Assembly (NCBI RefSeq): GCF_007970805.1 | Contig: NZ_CP042433.1 | Span: 620,001-684,000, forward strand | Source: Flavisolibacter ginsenosidimutans | Lineage (GTDB): Bacteria > Bacteroidota > Bacteroidia > Chitinophagales > Chitinophagaceae | DNA length: 64,000 bases | Direction: 5' to 3' | In this document: one piece after another, positions 1 through 8,759 of the stretch | How the letters are laid out: each line of letters opens with the position of its first letter | How positions within the stretch are numbered: position 1 is the first letter of the stretch | Position numbers and translations under genes: made by a program | Notes under the pieces: generated by a model | Databases searched by the model: none | What the model saw: the letters and a program-made list of their open reading frames with translations, nothing else | Told to the model about the DNA's origin: nothing

Positions 1-1567
1 CATAGGTAAGTGTTCCTGTTTTATCAAACACGATTTTGTTGACGCGGGCAAGCGATTCAATGACCGTTGCGTTCTTTAGATAGAGGCCGTTCTTTCCATA
101 ATAACGCAGCATGTTGCCAAACGTAAACGTGGCGGAAAGCAGGAGCGAACAGGGACAAGCAACTATCAGCGCCGCCGATACAGCAGGCAAAACGTTTGCG
201 GGATTAACAACGCTCCAATAAACGCCGGCCAGTGCGGCCACGGTAAAAAGCACCGCGGTAAAATAACGGCTCCAGGGATGAACAAAAGATTTTTCACCGT
301 TCTTGCTGTCGGCAAAAAAATCATTGTTGTTCCAAAGCTGCGTGATGTAACTCTGGTTGACAGGTTTGATGACTAATAGTTCAATGCTGCCTCCCAATTG
401 TTTGGCGCCGGCATAAATCAATTCGCCCTTGTTCTTTGCCAGCGGCGTGTTTTCGCCCGAAACAAAGCTGTAATCAATGCTTGCTTCACCGTTCAGTAAA
501 ACAGAATCGGCGGGCACCATTTCGCCGTGACGAACAAGAATGCGGTCGTTCTTTTCCAGGCTGCCGATGGTGGCCGGAACTTCTTTCCCGTCGTTTAGTT
601 TGGTGATGCCGAGCGGGAAATAGGATTTGTAATCGCGGTCGAAGGAAAACGAATCGTAGGTTTTGTTTTGAAACCAGCGGCCTGCGAGCATGAAAAGCAC
701 AATGCCGCTCATGCTGTCGAAATAACCCGCGCCGGTACCGCTCAGAACTTCGTAAACGCTTCGCGAAAAGGTGATTAAAATCGAAAGCGCAATGGGTGCG
801 TCAATGTTGAGCCATTTTTGTTGCAGGCCTTTCCACGCCGAAACGAAAAAATCAGAAGCGCTGTAAAAGAAAACGGGTAGCGCCAGCACAAGATTCAGGT
901 AAACGAACAAATGCTTCAACGTGCCTTCGGCTATGTCGCCCGATGAGAAATATTCGGGAAAAGAAAGCATCATGATGTTACTGAAACAAAAGCCCGCAAC
1001 GCCGATTTTGTAAAACTGTTTGCGGTTGATTTTCTTCTCTTTCTTTGCCTCCGAATCGTTTAAACTGATGTAAGGCTCATAGCCAATAAAAGCCAAAAGC
1101 TCTACCACTTTTCGCAGTGATGTTTCATTGTGATTAAACGCGATGAATACTTCTTTTCGCCCAAAGTTTGTTTTGGAAAAAAGAATACCCTGCTGAATGG
1201 CGTGCAGGTTTTCCAACAGCCAAATGCAGGAGGCGCAGTGCATTTGCGGCAGGTAAAAACCGACCTGGCTTTGTTTTTCGTCTTTAAACGTGATGAGCTT
1301 TTGTTTTGCTTCTTCGGTGTCGAGAAAGGAGAACTTGTCGGAGCTAAACTTGCCTTTTACTTTGATGCCCGGGGTGTTGCTTAAATCGTAATAATTGCAA
1401 AGGCCGTTTTCTTTGAGAAGGCTGTAAACGAACTTGCAACCGTCGCAACAAAATACGTGTTCATCGCCGGCGATGTAAGCATCGCAAACTTCGCCGCAAT
1501 GATAGCAATGCGCCGGCCTTATAACCGGCTTTTCTTTTTTTCTTACGGGAGCGTCAACCGCAGGCAT
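1..1567 (-). CDS. ccoI: Heavy-metal (copper) P-type ATPase, FixI/CcoI type, partial
   Basis: A P1B-type ATPase that probably moves Cu(I) across the inner membrane. In FixI/CcoI proteins this supplies cbb3 cytochrome oxidase assembly. About 522 codons are present; the rest lies left of the window. In order: an N-terminal cysteine-rich metal-binding region (CYHCGEVCD, then FCCDGCKF) typical of FixI/CcoI rather than CopA; an HMA-like CASC motif near residue 155; several membrane helices; the actuator region; the transport motif CPC; and the phosphorylation motif DKTGT with Asp near residue 515, close to the window edge. The ATG at 1567 is the first in frame. The ATP-binding domain cannot be checked. 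A terminator separates it from the upstream gene, so it is probably transcribed separately. Assignment to ccoI over another copper ATPase rests on the N-terminus; the cco genes themselves are not visible. Confidence 0.85.
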   Translation of the reverse strand, partial: MPAVDAPVRKKEKPVIRPAHCYHCGEVCDAYIAGDEHVFCCDGCKFVYSLLKENGLCNYYDLSNTPGIKVKGKFSSDKFSFLDTEEAKQKLITFKDEKQSQVGFYLPQMHCASCIWLLENLHAIQQGILFSKTNFGRKEVFIAFNHNETSLRKVVELLAFIGYEPYISLNDSEAKKEKKINRKQFYKIGVAGFCFSNIMMLSFPEYFSSGDIAEGTLKHLFVYLNLVLALPVFFYSASDFFVSAWKGLQQKWLNIDAPIALSILITFSRSVYEVLSGTGAGYFDSMSGIVLFMLAGRWFQNKTYDSFSFDRDYKSYFPLGITKLNDGKEVPATIGSLEKNDRILVRHGEMVPADSVLLNGEASIDYSFVSGENTPLAKNKGELIYAGAKQLGGSIELLVIKPVNQSYITQLWNNNDFFADSKNGEKSFVHPWSRYFTAVLFTVAALAGVYWSVVNPANVLPAVSAALIVACPCSLLLSATFTFGNMLRYYGKNGLYLKNATVIESLARVNKIVFDKTGTLTY

Positions 1568-1683
1568 AGTGCGGGCAAAAGTTCAACAACCGCTTTTCAC
1601 ATGCGATGAGTTGCGTCAAAAGAAAAGATGAGAGAAGTCATCTGAACCTTGATTTGGGAGATTAAAAGATTTATTGGAAAGAA

Positions 1684-1711
1684 AAGAGTCGTTCATTGCT
1701 GAACGACTCTT
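1684..1711 (-). terminator. Rho-independent terminator after the Fe-S membrane protein gene
   Basis: A perfect 12-bp stem (1684-1695 with 1700-1711) around a TTGC loop. On the minus strand a T-rich run follows directly, so it should end transcription of the gene at 1769-3085. Confidence 0.8.
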
Positions 1712-1768
1712 GCTTTATCGGAGTATTTTATTTCTTGTTAATCCTTAAAAATCCATCCAAATCATTGT

Positions 1769-3085
1769 TCAGACATCGGCAGTCCACGCATCTCTCTCAT
1801 CCGGACTGAACTTCCACGGCGCAAAATTGTTTTCAACATTACTGTACATGCCGTTCCATTCCGCGGGTTGGTTGCTTTCTTCCAACGCCAGGTAACGCTT
1901 CAGTTGATTGATAATGTTTAACGGATCAATGAGCACGGGACAAGCCTGTACGCAAGCCTGACAGGATGTACAAGCCCACAATTCTTCGGTGGTAATGTAA
2001 TCGTGCAGGAGCGATTTGCCATCCTCCTGAACACTGCCGTTTTTCTCGCGGTTGGCCCCGATTTCCTCCATACGGTCGCGGGTATCCATCATGATCTTGC
2101 GCGGCGAAAGTTTCTTGCCGGTTTGATTGGCGGGACATTGTTGTGTGCAACGTCCGCATTCGGTGCAAGTGTAAGCGTCAAGCAAATTCTTCCAGCTTAA
2201 ATCGCTTACATCTTTTGCGCCAAATCGTTTGTGTTCTTCCTGCGCTGCGTCGGCAGGAATGGTTTCCGGTTGCATGGCGTACAAAACTTCGCGTTGGATT
2301 TCGGGCATGTTTACCATCTGCGCCTGTGGCTTCAGCCTTGCGTAATAGGTGTTTGGAAAAGCTAGAATGATGTGCAAGTGTTTTGAATAAGGCAGGTAAT
2401 TTAAAAAAACAAAGATGCCGATGATGTGCAACCACCAGGCGCCGCGTTCAATGCCTACCAGTGTTTCAGTGCTTAGGTTTTGAAACAGCGGAGCAACATT
2501 TGACGAAATCCAGAACGGTCCAACGTTGTGATAATGTCCGTATTCACGCAGTTGCAAAGCTCTGTCGGCGGAATTCATTAAAAGAAAAAGTGTCATCAGC
2601 ACAATCTCAAACGTGAGGATGATGTTCGCGTCTTTTCGCGGCCAGCCGCCGCCCAATTCGCCTTTGTTTAAACGCGGCACTTTCACCAAATTTCTGCGCA
2701 GCAAGAAAATGACACAGGCCGCCAGCACCAAAAAAGCCAACACTTCAAAAAAATCAATCACAAAGGTGTAAACATTATGCAACGAAGGCGCAAAGAGCCG
2801 GTGCGTACCAAAAAGTCCGTCGAGAATGATCTCTAAAATTTCAACGTTGATGATGATGAAACCCGCGTAAACGGCCAGGTGCAACAAGGCCACAAGCGGT
2901 TTGTCGAACATGCGCTTCTGCCCAAAAGCCATCAGCAAAACGTTGCGCCAGCGTTCGGGCGATGGCGTAACGTTTTCGTCTCTTCCAAGCGCTATATTTT
3001 TCCGGATGAAGAAAACTTTTTTTGTAAAAATCCAGACCGCCGCAATGACCAAAAGGAGAAATAAAATTTGTTGCACGATTTGCAT
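1769..3085 (-). CDS. Membrane-bound Fe-S oxidoreductase subunit (HdrD/NarI-like)
   Basis: 438 residues. The N-terminal half (about 1-250) carries several long hydrophobic helices resembling the NarI/DsrM-type membrane anchor. The C-terminal half has two ferredoxin-like 4Fe-4S motifs, CTECGRCTQQCP and CTSCQACVQACP. The likely role is electron transfer between a membrane quinone pool and a soluble Fe-S partner. In Bacteroidota such proteins are often followed by a CCG-domain (HdrB-like) partner; here the gene is followed by a terminator, so no partner is adjacent. It is divergent from the phosphoribosyltransferase gene, with 33 bp between the proposed starts. The substrate is unknown. Confidence 0.8.
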   Translation of the reverse strand: MQIVQQILFLLLVIAAVWIFTKKVFFIRKNIALGRDENVTPSPERWRNVLLMAFGQKRMFDKPLVALLHLAVYAGFIIINVEILEIILDGLFGTHRLFAPSLHNVYTFVIDFFEVLAFLVLAACVIFLLRRNLVKVPRLNKGELGGGWPRKDANIILTFEIVLMTLFLLMNSADRALQLREYGHYHNVGPFWISSNVAPLFQNLSTETLVGIERGAWWLHIIGIFVFLNYLPYSKHLHIILAFPNTYYARLKPQAQMVNMPEIQREVLYAMQPETIPADAAQEEHKRFGAKDVSDLSWKNLLDAYTCTECGRCTQQCPANQTGKKLSPRKIMMDTRDRMEEIGANREKNGSVQEDGKSLLHDYITTEELWACTSCQACVQACPVLIDPLNIINQLKRYLALEESNQPAEWNGMYSNVENNFAPWKFSPDERDAWTADV

Positions 3086-3118
3086 AATGCTAATTTAAGC
3101 GCCGTAAAAATAGGCGAA

Positions 3119-3625
3119 ATGAATTCAGGACAAACGCGAACGATGATTTTGGACGAAGACGGTGTAAAGCGAAAAATAAAGCGCATGGCATTGGAAATTG
3201 CCGAGCAAAATGCCGGCGAAAAAGAGATTGTGCTTGCGGGCATTGTGGGCAACGGAGAAACGGTAGCAAGATGCGTTGCGGCCGAATTAAAAAACCTCGC
3301 ATCAATTGCAACAACCCTCATCACGGTGCAATTGAACAAACGCAATTTGGCTGAAGTAGATATTGAACCAAACCTTGCTCTTGCTAATAAAATCATCATC
3401 ATCGCCGATGACGTAGCCAACACCGGCAAAACCATGCTTTATGCCTTGAAGCCTTTTTTGAATTCATCGCCCAAAAAAATTCAAACGCTTGTGCTGGTAG
3501 AACGAAGCCACAAATTGTTTCCCGTTCACACCGATTATACCGGCCTTTCCATTGCCACAACTTTGCAGGAACACATTACTGTGGAGAGGGAAGATGAGAA
3601 GATAACAGGAGCTTGGTTGTATTGA
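3119..3625 (+). CDS. Type I phosphoribosyltransferase-fold protein (PyrR-like)
   Basis: A small (168-residue) phosphoribosyltransferase. The PRPP-binding loop is IIIIADDVANTGKTM, two acidic residues followed by a small-residue/Thr loop as in PyrR and hypoxanthine PRTases. The likely activity is transfer of phosphoribosyl to a base, or PyrR-like uracil PRTase and regulation; substrate specificity cannot be read from the sequence. A frame-compatible ATG at 3068 would overlap the start of the divergent Fe-S gene and add a poorly conserved-looking tail, so the ATG at 3119 is preferred. No pyrimidine genes are adjacent, although a dihydroorotase-like gene lies at 44 kb. Confidence 0.7.
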   Translation: MNSGQTRTMILDEDGVKRKIKRMALEIAEQNAGEKEIVLAGIVGNGETVARCVAAELKNLASIATTLITVQLNKRNLAEVDIEPNLALANKIIIIADDVANTGKTMLYALKPFLNSSPKKIQTLVLVERSHKLFPVHTDYTGLSIATTLQEHITVEREDEKITGAWLY

Positions 3626-3653
3626 GAGGAGGTAGGAGAGAGGATGTAGAATA

Positions 3654-4595
3654 TTAAAACGCAATTGCTTTCAACTTGATACGACCGTTTGAAAACTCCA
3701 GCGCCGGTGCGGGAAACTTCAGCACATTTAACGCGGAAAAAACTGATTTTAGCATCTTGCTTTTGGTGTGAATCTTTGTGAAGTCAAAGTCCGGCGCCAA
3801 GTAAAACTGACGATATCGTTTAATGTCTCTTCTGTCAAAGGTCACTTGCCCGTTTGTTTTGCTTTGCGCAAAATTTTCATAACCCCCAAACATTCCGTCG
3901 GCGCCATAACCCACTGAAATATTCAACCAATCCGGCAGACTTGTTTGTGGAAAAAATGATTTGATGTTGGCGCTCAGCCAATAGGTTTGTGCGTTATAAT
4001 CTTTCAGCAAGCGGCTTTGAAAAGAACGACCAAACAAATCATCGGCACGCTTTTCCAAATCTGCTTCGGCGTAAGTTTTAGGCGCAGAAGAAAACTTTAA
4101 TGCAATTCGTTGTTCTTCCCAGCCCAATTCCTGCGAAGCGTAAAGTGCTGCGCCAAGAACGTCAGCGCCGGCATCGCCCCAACTCCAGCCCCATTCGGCG
4201 GAATGTCCGTCTAAGTATTCGATGGAAAGCATATAAAGCAAACTGCTGCCGGTTCCGTAAAGCAAGGCTTTGTTATTTTCCACGCCAGTCCATCGCCACA
4301 TATTTGTAGTGAAGCGGCTGGTTTGATAAGCCGTCCATGCATGACCTGCTTTGTCTATTTGCAGCCATTCGCCTACATCATTAAATGTGTGAAAAGAACT
4401 GCGTGGATAATTCTTGTACCAGGCCGTGCTCAAAAACAAAAAAGAACCGCCGTAACCGCCAAGCGTAGCGCCGCCAACGAGCCATTTGCGTGCTGTAAAA
4501 TTGGGACGTGAATCAACAACCCGGTGCGAAACGGAATCTTGTCCATGGGCTGCAATTGTGGCGGAAATTAAAAAGAGGAAAATCCATTTCTTCAC
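3654..4595 (-). CDS. DUF2279 family protein, exported
   Basis: 313 residues with a clear signal peptide (hydrophobic residues 5-16, cleavage after AHGQ). The body matches the DUF2279 (YfiM-like) pattern: GGYGGSFLFLSTAWY, then NDVGEWLQIDKAGHAWTAY, then a helix ending in the WGWSWGDAGADVLGAAL region. Function is unknown; in this phylum the family is a predicted periplasmic or envelope protein. It converges with the phosphoribosyltransferase gene 28 bp away and is transcribed away from phosphoglucomutase. Confidence 0.75.
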   Translation of the reverse strand: MKKWIFLFLISATIAAHGQDSVSHRVVDSRPNFTARKWLVGGATLGGYGGSFLFLSTAWYKNYPRSSFHTFNDVGEWLQIDKAGHAWTAYQTSRFTTNMWRWTGVENNKALLYGTGSSLLYMLSIEYLDGHSAEWGWSWGDAGADVLGAALYASQELGWEEQRIALKFSSAPKTYAEADLEKRADDLFGRSFQSRLLKDYNAQTYWLSANIKSFFPQTSLPDWLNISVGYGADGMFGGYENFAQSKTNGQVTFDRRDIKRYRQFYLAPDFDFTKIHTKSKMLKSVFSALNVLKFPAPALEFSNGRIKLKAIAF

Positions 4596-4599
4596 CGTT

Positions 4600-4607
4600 C
4601 AAATATA
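4600..4607 (-). promoter_or_regulatory. Bacteroidota -7 box (TATATTTG) for the DUF2279 gene
   Basis: On the minus strand TATATTTG fits the Bacteroidota -7 consensus TAnnTTTG and lies about 5 nt upstream of the ATG. No convincing TTG at -33 is present, so this is a half-site call. Confidence 0.35.
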
Positions 4608-4738
4608 CGGACGCTTATCTTCGTATGAATTGGAAGGCAAAGTCGAAAGCGAATTCAAAAGCCTCTTCATAGCCGAAGCTTTTTTTACTTTTTACTTTTA
4701 CCTTTTGACTTCTTTAAACCAAATTCAAATCGCTTTAT

Positions 4739-6466
4739 ATGGACGCACAAATCGAACAAAAAGTCAATAGTTGGTTAACCGGCGCTTACGACGAAGAAAC
4801 CAAAACCGCCATCAAGGAACAACAAAAGAATTCACCTGATGAACTGGCCGATGCCTTTTACCGCAACCTTGAATTCGGCACGGGTGGATTGCGCGGCATT
4901 ATGGGCGTGGGTACCAACCGCATGAACAAATACACCGTGGGCATGGCCACGCAAGGTTATACCAACTACCTGAAAAAATCGTTTCCTAACCAGGAAATAA
5001 AAGTGGCCGTGGCACACGACAGCCGTAACAACAGCCGCTTCTTTGCCGAAACCGTAGCGCACGTTTTTGCAGCCAACGGTCTTAAAGTTTTTTTGTTTGA
5101 AGACTTGCGTCCAACACCCGAATTGTCCTTCACCATCCGGCAATTGGGTTGCAAAGGCGGCGTGGTGTGCACAGCTTCGCACAACCCGAAAGAGTACAAT
5201 GGTTACAAAGCTTATTGGATTGATGGCGGCCAGCTTGTTCCGCCGCACGACAAGGCCGTGATTGGGGAAGTGGAAAAAATTGCCGACGTGAACGACGTGA
5301 AGTGGAGCGGCGGCGATGAAAACATTACCATCATCGGCAAGGAAATGGACGAGCAATACATCAAGATGGTAAAAGGGTTGAGCGTTTATCCCGAAATCAT
5401 CCAGCAGCAAAAAGATTTGAAAATTGTTTATACACCCATTCACGGAACGGGAATAAAACTGGTGCCGCAGGTACTGAAGGAATTTGGGTTTGAAAACATT
5501 ACGATTGTGCAGGAACAAGCAACACCCGACGGAGATTTTCCGACCGTTGTTTATCCAAACCCGGAAGAGAAAGAAGCAATGTCTATTGGCTTGAAGAAGG
5601 CAGAAGAAATAGACGCGGACATCCTTTGCGCCACCGATCCTGATGCGGACCGTGTGGGCATTGGCGTGAAAAATACAAAGGGCGAATGGGTGTTGATGAA
5701 CGGAAACCAAACCGCTGTTCTTGCTTTTAATTACATGATTGAAAGCCGCAAAGAAAAAGGATTGCAAAAGCCCAACGACATGGTGGTAAAAACCATCGTG
5801 ACCACCAACATGATTGACGTGATTGCAAAAGAAGCCGGTGTAAAATGCTACAATGTTTTGACGGGCTTTAAATGGATTGCCGAATTGATTCGTGAAAAGG
5901 AAGGGACAGAAAATTACATCGTTGGCGGTGAGGAAAGCTACGGCCTGATGATTGGCGATAGAGTGCGTGACAAAGACGCCGTTTCAGCGGTTGCGCTTCT
6001 TTGCGAAATGGCAGCTTACGAAAAAGCAAAAGGTCGCAACCTTTATCAAAAGATGTTGGACTTGTATGCGCAGTACGGCTATTACCAGGAAGATTTGATT
6101 TCCATTACAAAAAAAGGCCGCAACGGCCAGCAGGAGATTGCCGACATGATGGAAAGTTTCCGCAGCAATCCGCCGAAAGAACTCGGCGGCAGTAAAGTAG
6201 TTGAACTGCTGGATTACGACAAGCAGGTAAAAACCGATTTGACAACCGGAAAAACCGAAACCATCACTCTGCCTAAATCAAACGTGTTGCAATTTGTAAC
6301 CGAAGACGGCAGCAAGATCAGCGCAAGGCCATCGGGCACCGAGCCGAAGATTAAATTTTATTTCAGCGTGAAAACCGATTTGCCTTCGGTTGAGCAGTTT
6401 GATGAAACGCAGCAAAAAGCAAAAGACAAAATCAAGCAGATTATTGGAGACATGAAGTTGGTCTAA
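4739..6466 (+). CDS. pgcA: Phospho-sugar mutase (phosphoglucomutase/phosphomannomutase)
   Basis: 575 residues, the usual length for the PgcA-type alpha-D-phosphohexomutase of Bacteroidota. It interconverts glucose-1-phosphate and glucose-6-phosphate (possibly mannose phosphates) in the cytosol. All four domain signatures are visible: active-site phosphoserine in TASHNPKEYNGYK (Ser near residue 147), the Mg-binding loop DPDADRVG, the sugar-binding loop GGEESYG, and the C-terminal phosphate-binding loop RPSGTEPKIK. It could feed nucleotide-sugar synthesis for the polysaccharide locus at 45-64 kb, but is not physically linked to it. A toxin-antitoxin pair follows 35 bp downstream. The symbol is by family resemblance. 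Confidence 0.93.
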   Translation: MDAQIEQKVNSWLTGAYDEETKTAIKEQQKNSPDELADAFYRNLEFGTGGLRGIMGVGTNRMNKYTVGMATQGYTNYLKKSFPNQEIKVAVAHDSRNNSRFFAETVAHVFAANGLKVFLFEDLRPTPELSFTIRQLGCKGGVVCTASHNPKEYNGYKAYWIDGGQLVPPHDKAVIGEVEKIADVNDVKWSGGDENITIIGKEMDEQYIKMVKGLSVYPEIIQQQKDLKIVYTPIHGTGIKLVPQVLKEFGFENITIVQEQATPDGDFPTVVYPNPEEKEAMSIGLKKAEEIDADILCATDPDADRVGIGVKNTKGEWVLMNGNQTAVLAFNYMIESRKEKGLQKPNDMVVKTIVTTNMIDVIAKEAGVKCYNVLTGFKWIAELIREKEGTENYIVGGEESYGLMIGDRVRDKDAVSAVALLCEMAAYEKAKGRNLYQKMLDLYAQYGYYQEDLISITKKGRNGQQEIADMMESFRSNPPKELGGSKVVELLDYDKQVKTDLTTGKTETITLPKSNVLQFVTEDGSKISARPSGTEPKIKFYFSVKTDLPSVEQFDETQQKAKDKIKQIIGDMKLV

Positions 6467-6501
6467 TCCGGCAACAAAAGTAAATTTGAAAAAAGGATTT
6501 T

Positions 6502-6744
6502 ATGAACACCGTGGAGCAAATGCGTGAAGAAGTGAAAAATTACATTGATGCCGCAGACGAGAAAATTGTGAAAATGGTACATGCCATTTTAGAAGTAGAT
6601 GCAGCGGACGATCAGGAGTGGTGGGAAGCTATGCCGGATGAAGTGAAGGACGATGTAGAAGAAGCCATCCGGCAATCAGATAATGACGAGGTAATGTCCT
6701 TTGCGGAGGTAAAACAAAAATATCCGCAATGGTTTTCGAAATAA
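6502..6744 (+). CDS. Putative antitoxin of a ParE-type toxin-antitoxin pair
   Basis: 80 residues, strongly acidic (rich in Asp and Glu, with an EWWEAMPDEVKDD stretch), ending in a motif like those of Bacteroidota antitoxins that precede RelE/ParE toxins. Its 3' end overlaps the downstream toxin gene by 16 nt, the usual translational coupling of such modules. No ribbon-helix-helix or HTH pattern is obvious, so the call rests on size, charge and position. Confidence 0.7.
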   Translation: MNTVEQMREEVKNYIDAADEKIVKMVHAILEVDAADDQEWWEAMPDEVKDDVEEAIRQSDNDEVMSFAEVKQKYPQWFSK

Positions 6745-7037
6745 AGTGGACGGAGCGAAGCGTCATTTCTTACGGCAAAAACATTGAATACCTGCGCACA
6801 AGATGGTCGGAAAAAGTCGTTGAAAAATTTGAGAACGGGGTAAAAAGGCGTCTGCAGGCTTTGGAAAGTCATCCTTATTTAGGAAGGCCGCGAAGTCAAA
6901 ACAGCATCCACATTCGGCGAACGATAATAAATAAACGCATCCTTTTAATTTATCAGGTAAAGCCCAATAAAAGACGCATTGACTTGTTGGTTTTTTGGAA
7001 TACTTACCTGAATCCCAAGAAGCTGAAATTGAAGTAA
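6729..7037 (+). CDS. RelE/ParE family toxin
   Basis: 102 residues, basic, matching the ParE/RelE fold: N-terminal strand (FEIKWTERSV), two helices with the typical ALESHPYLGRP turn, then strands with IRRTIINKRILLIYQV and a final LLVFWNTYLNP strand, as in many Bacteroidota ParE toxins. ParE proteins poison gyrase and RelE proteins cleave ribosome-bound mRNA; which applies cannot be decided. It starts inside the antitoxin gene. A long AT-rich hairpin overlaps its stop codon. Confidence 0.85.
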   Translation: MVFEIKWTERSVISYGKNIEYLRTRWSEKVVEKFENGVKRRLQALESHPYLGRPRSQNSIHIRRTIINKRILLIYQVKPNKRRIDLLVFWNTYLNPKKLKLK

Positions 7038-7063
7038 AAGATTAGAAATCTTTTACTTCAATT
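7027..7063 (+). terminator. Long AT-rich hairpin over the toxin stop codon
   Basis: A perfect 17-bp inverted repeat (7027-7043 with 7047-7063, loop AGA) that includes the TAA stop of the ParE-type gene. It is a likely terminator or mRNA 3' end, although the stem is AT-rich and no strong T-run follows. Confidence 0.5.
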
Positions 7064-7132
7064 CAAACTGTTCAGGAAGAACAGTGTTTCATCCCGACAA
7101 TCCTTTCAAAATCCCGGCCATCAGTGGTTAAT

Positions 7133-7159
7133 AAAAAAAGTGCTCTTTGGGAGCACTTT
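7133..7159 (-). terminator. Rho-independent terminator for the 7302-7886 gene
   Basis: Stem AAAGTGCTC/GAGCACTTT (7137-7145 with 7151-7159). Read on the minus strand it is followed by a run of seven T (7133-7139, partly paired in the stem), a classic terminator for the methyltransferase-like gene to its right. It lies about 140 bp past that stop codon. Confidence 0.7.
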
Positions 7160-7301
7160 CTCGTTAGGCGGATGGACTTAATATGTTGAGCAGGTTGTTT
7201 TGATTTGTTGACACAAAGAAAGGCAGCTTTGTTTAAAACAACTCCGGTTAATCGGCGAACGGTTTTCTTTTGGCGGTGGTTTTTTGCTTCATCCGGCTCA
7301 A

Positions 7302-7886
7302 TCAAAATTTCGGAACAAGTTTCGGCACTTTCTTTTGATACGTTCTGTATTGCTCACCAAACTGAAGCAGGAGCTTTCTTTCTTCCAGTTCTAAACCTAT
7401 CAGCGTATATACAGTAATGACGACGTCTGTTAGCAATAAGCTCGCCGTTGGAAATAAAATCAACAGACCCCAAATAAATAGAAATGTTCCCAGGTAAAGC
7501 GGATGTCTTACAAAGCGGTGCACGCCTTTGACTTCAAGAATAGAACGGGTTTCTTCTTCCACCAAGCTTCGCAGGCCGCTAAGATTGAGAAAATATTTTT
7601 TTATGCAGATGAACATTAGCAGCAATCCCGGAATGCAAAAAGCTGCACCAGCAATGTCACTAATCCATGAAGACTTAAAGAGTCGCGGTGAGCGGATAGA
7701 GAATTGAAACCAGAGGATCAGCGCCAGTCCCGCAAACGCGAAAACCGTATAAGCAAGGCGGTAATGTCTGAACCCGTCCCCAAGAATTTTTTTGAAAAAA
7801 TTTTTCACCTGAAGACTTGCGAAAACACTGTGTAAAACGCAGTAAACAATCCATGACAAACCCAGTAAAACATGGTTCAGAAGCAT
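7302..7886 (-). CDS. Isoprenylcysteine methyltransferase-like membrane protein (PEMT/ICMT family)
   Basis: 194 residues with about five hydrophobic helices. The C-terminal half has the ICMT/phospholipid-methyltransferase signature: RHPLYLGTFLFIWG, then the EL.ERKLLLQFGEQYRTYQKKVP region that forms the S-adenosylmethionine pocket. The probable reaction is SAM-dependent methylation of a lipid or small hydrophobic substrate in the membrane; the true substrate in bacteria is mostly unknown. It is divergent from pcm with 51 bp between starts, so the two may share a promoter region. Confidence 0.8.
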   Translation of the reverse strand: MLLNHVLLGLSWIVYCVLHSVFASLQVKNFFKKILGDGFRHYRLAYTVFAFAGLALILWFQFSIRSPRLFKSSWISDIAGAAFCIPGLLLMFICIKKYFLNLSGLRSLVEEETRSILEVKGVHRFVRHPLYLGTFLFIWGLLILFPTASLLLTDVVITVYTLIGLELEERKLLLQFGEQYRTYQKKVPKLVPKF

Positions 7887-7925
7887 GGTTAAAAATACAC
7901 TGTGCGCGGCGTTGTTCGGTTAAAT

Positions 7926-7933
7926 TATATTTG
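7926..7933 (+). promoter_or_regulatory. -7 box TATATTTG of pcm
   Basis: Perfect match to TAnnTTTG, ending 4 nt before the chosen ATG of pcm. If used, the transcript would be nearly leaderless. It also argues against the upstream in-frame start at 7902. The -33 element is not evident. Confidence 0.4.
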
Positions 7934-7937
7934 CCGC

Positions 7938-8594
7938 ATGAGAGCAACGGACGACACTTACCGTCACAAAGGACTGCGCAGAAAATTGGTAGAGACGGTA
8001 CGAAGCAAGGGCATCACCGACGAAAACGTTTTGACTGCTTTAGAAAACATTCCCCGCCATTTTTTTCTGGATTCCGCCTTTGACGAAGTGGCTTACGAAG
8101 ACAAAGCCTTTCCCATTGAAGCGCACCAAACCATTTCGCAACCCTACACCGTGGCTTACCAAACGCAACTGCTGGAAATAAAAAAGAACGACAAGGTTTT
8201 GGAGATCGGTACGGGCAGCGCTTACCAGGCCGCCGTGCTGGCCGAACTCGGCGCGAAAGTTTTCACCATCGAAAGGCAAAAGAAATTGTTTGATGCGAAC
8301 AAGAATTTTCTCTGGATTAAAAAATACCACAACATCAAATTCTTCTACGGCGACGGTTACGAAGGCCTGCCCACTTATGCCCCTTTTGATAAAGTCATCA
8401 TCACGGCGGCGGCGCCCATTGTGCCGCTGAAATTAATTCAGCAAATGAAAGTGGGAGGGATGATGGTGATTCCGTTTGGCAGCGGCGACGTGCAGGTGAT
8501 GAAACGCCTGATTAAACAAGCCGACGGCAGCGTGAAAGAAGAAGTGTACGACCGGTTTAGTTTTGTGCCGATGTTGCAAGGGAAGAAGGATTAG
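7938..8594 (+). CDS. pcm: Protein-L-isoaspartate O-methyltransferase
   Basis: 218 residues from the chosen ATG, the normal size for this enzyme. It uses S-adenosylmethionine to methylate isoaspartyl residues in damaged proteins so that they revert to aspartate. Diagnostic stretches are FPIEAHQTISQPYTVAYQ (family-specific substrate loop) and VLEIGTGSAYQAAVLAELGA (SAM-binding motif I), then the DKVIITAAAP strand. A longer version from 7902 adds 12 residues upstream but would begin before a good -7 box, so 7938 is used. Confidence 0.93.
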   Translation: MRATDDTYRHKGLRRKLVETVRSKGITDENVLTALENIPRHFFLDSAFDEVAYEDKAFPIEAHQTISQPYTVAYQTQLLEIKKNDKVLEIGTGSAYQAAVLAELGAKVFTIERQKKLFDANKNFLWIKKYHNIKFFYGDGYEGLPTYAPFDKVIITAAAPIVPLKLIQQMKVGGMMVIPFGSGDVQVMKRLIKQADGSVKEEVYDRFSFVPMLQGKKD

Positions 8595-8759
8595 TTGTTG
8601 AATCGGTGTGCATGTAAACCTTCCACATTGCAGAAAAATGGGGCAACAGCGATTCGTTCAGCTAAAACCAGTACATAGTTGTAATAATTATTCTGTTATT
8701 CGACACGTGCCCGTTAACCCCTTTTGACAATGCACCATTGGATGCTTGCTTTCGTCCTT

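Noticed and set aside
4832..5767. A 311-residue open frame on the minus strand
   Set aside because: It is wholly inside the phosphoglucomutase gene, has composition of a shadow frame (His- and Phe-rich), and the plus-strand product carries all catalytic motifs.
7205..7417. Small plus-strand frame between the toxin and ICMT-like genes
   Set aside because: No start context or motif; overlaps the 3' end of the real gene on the other strand.
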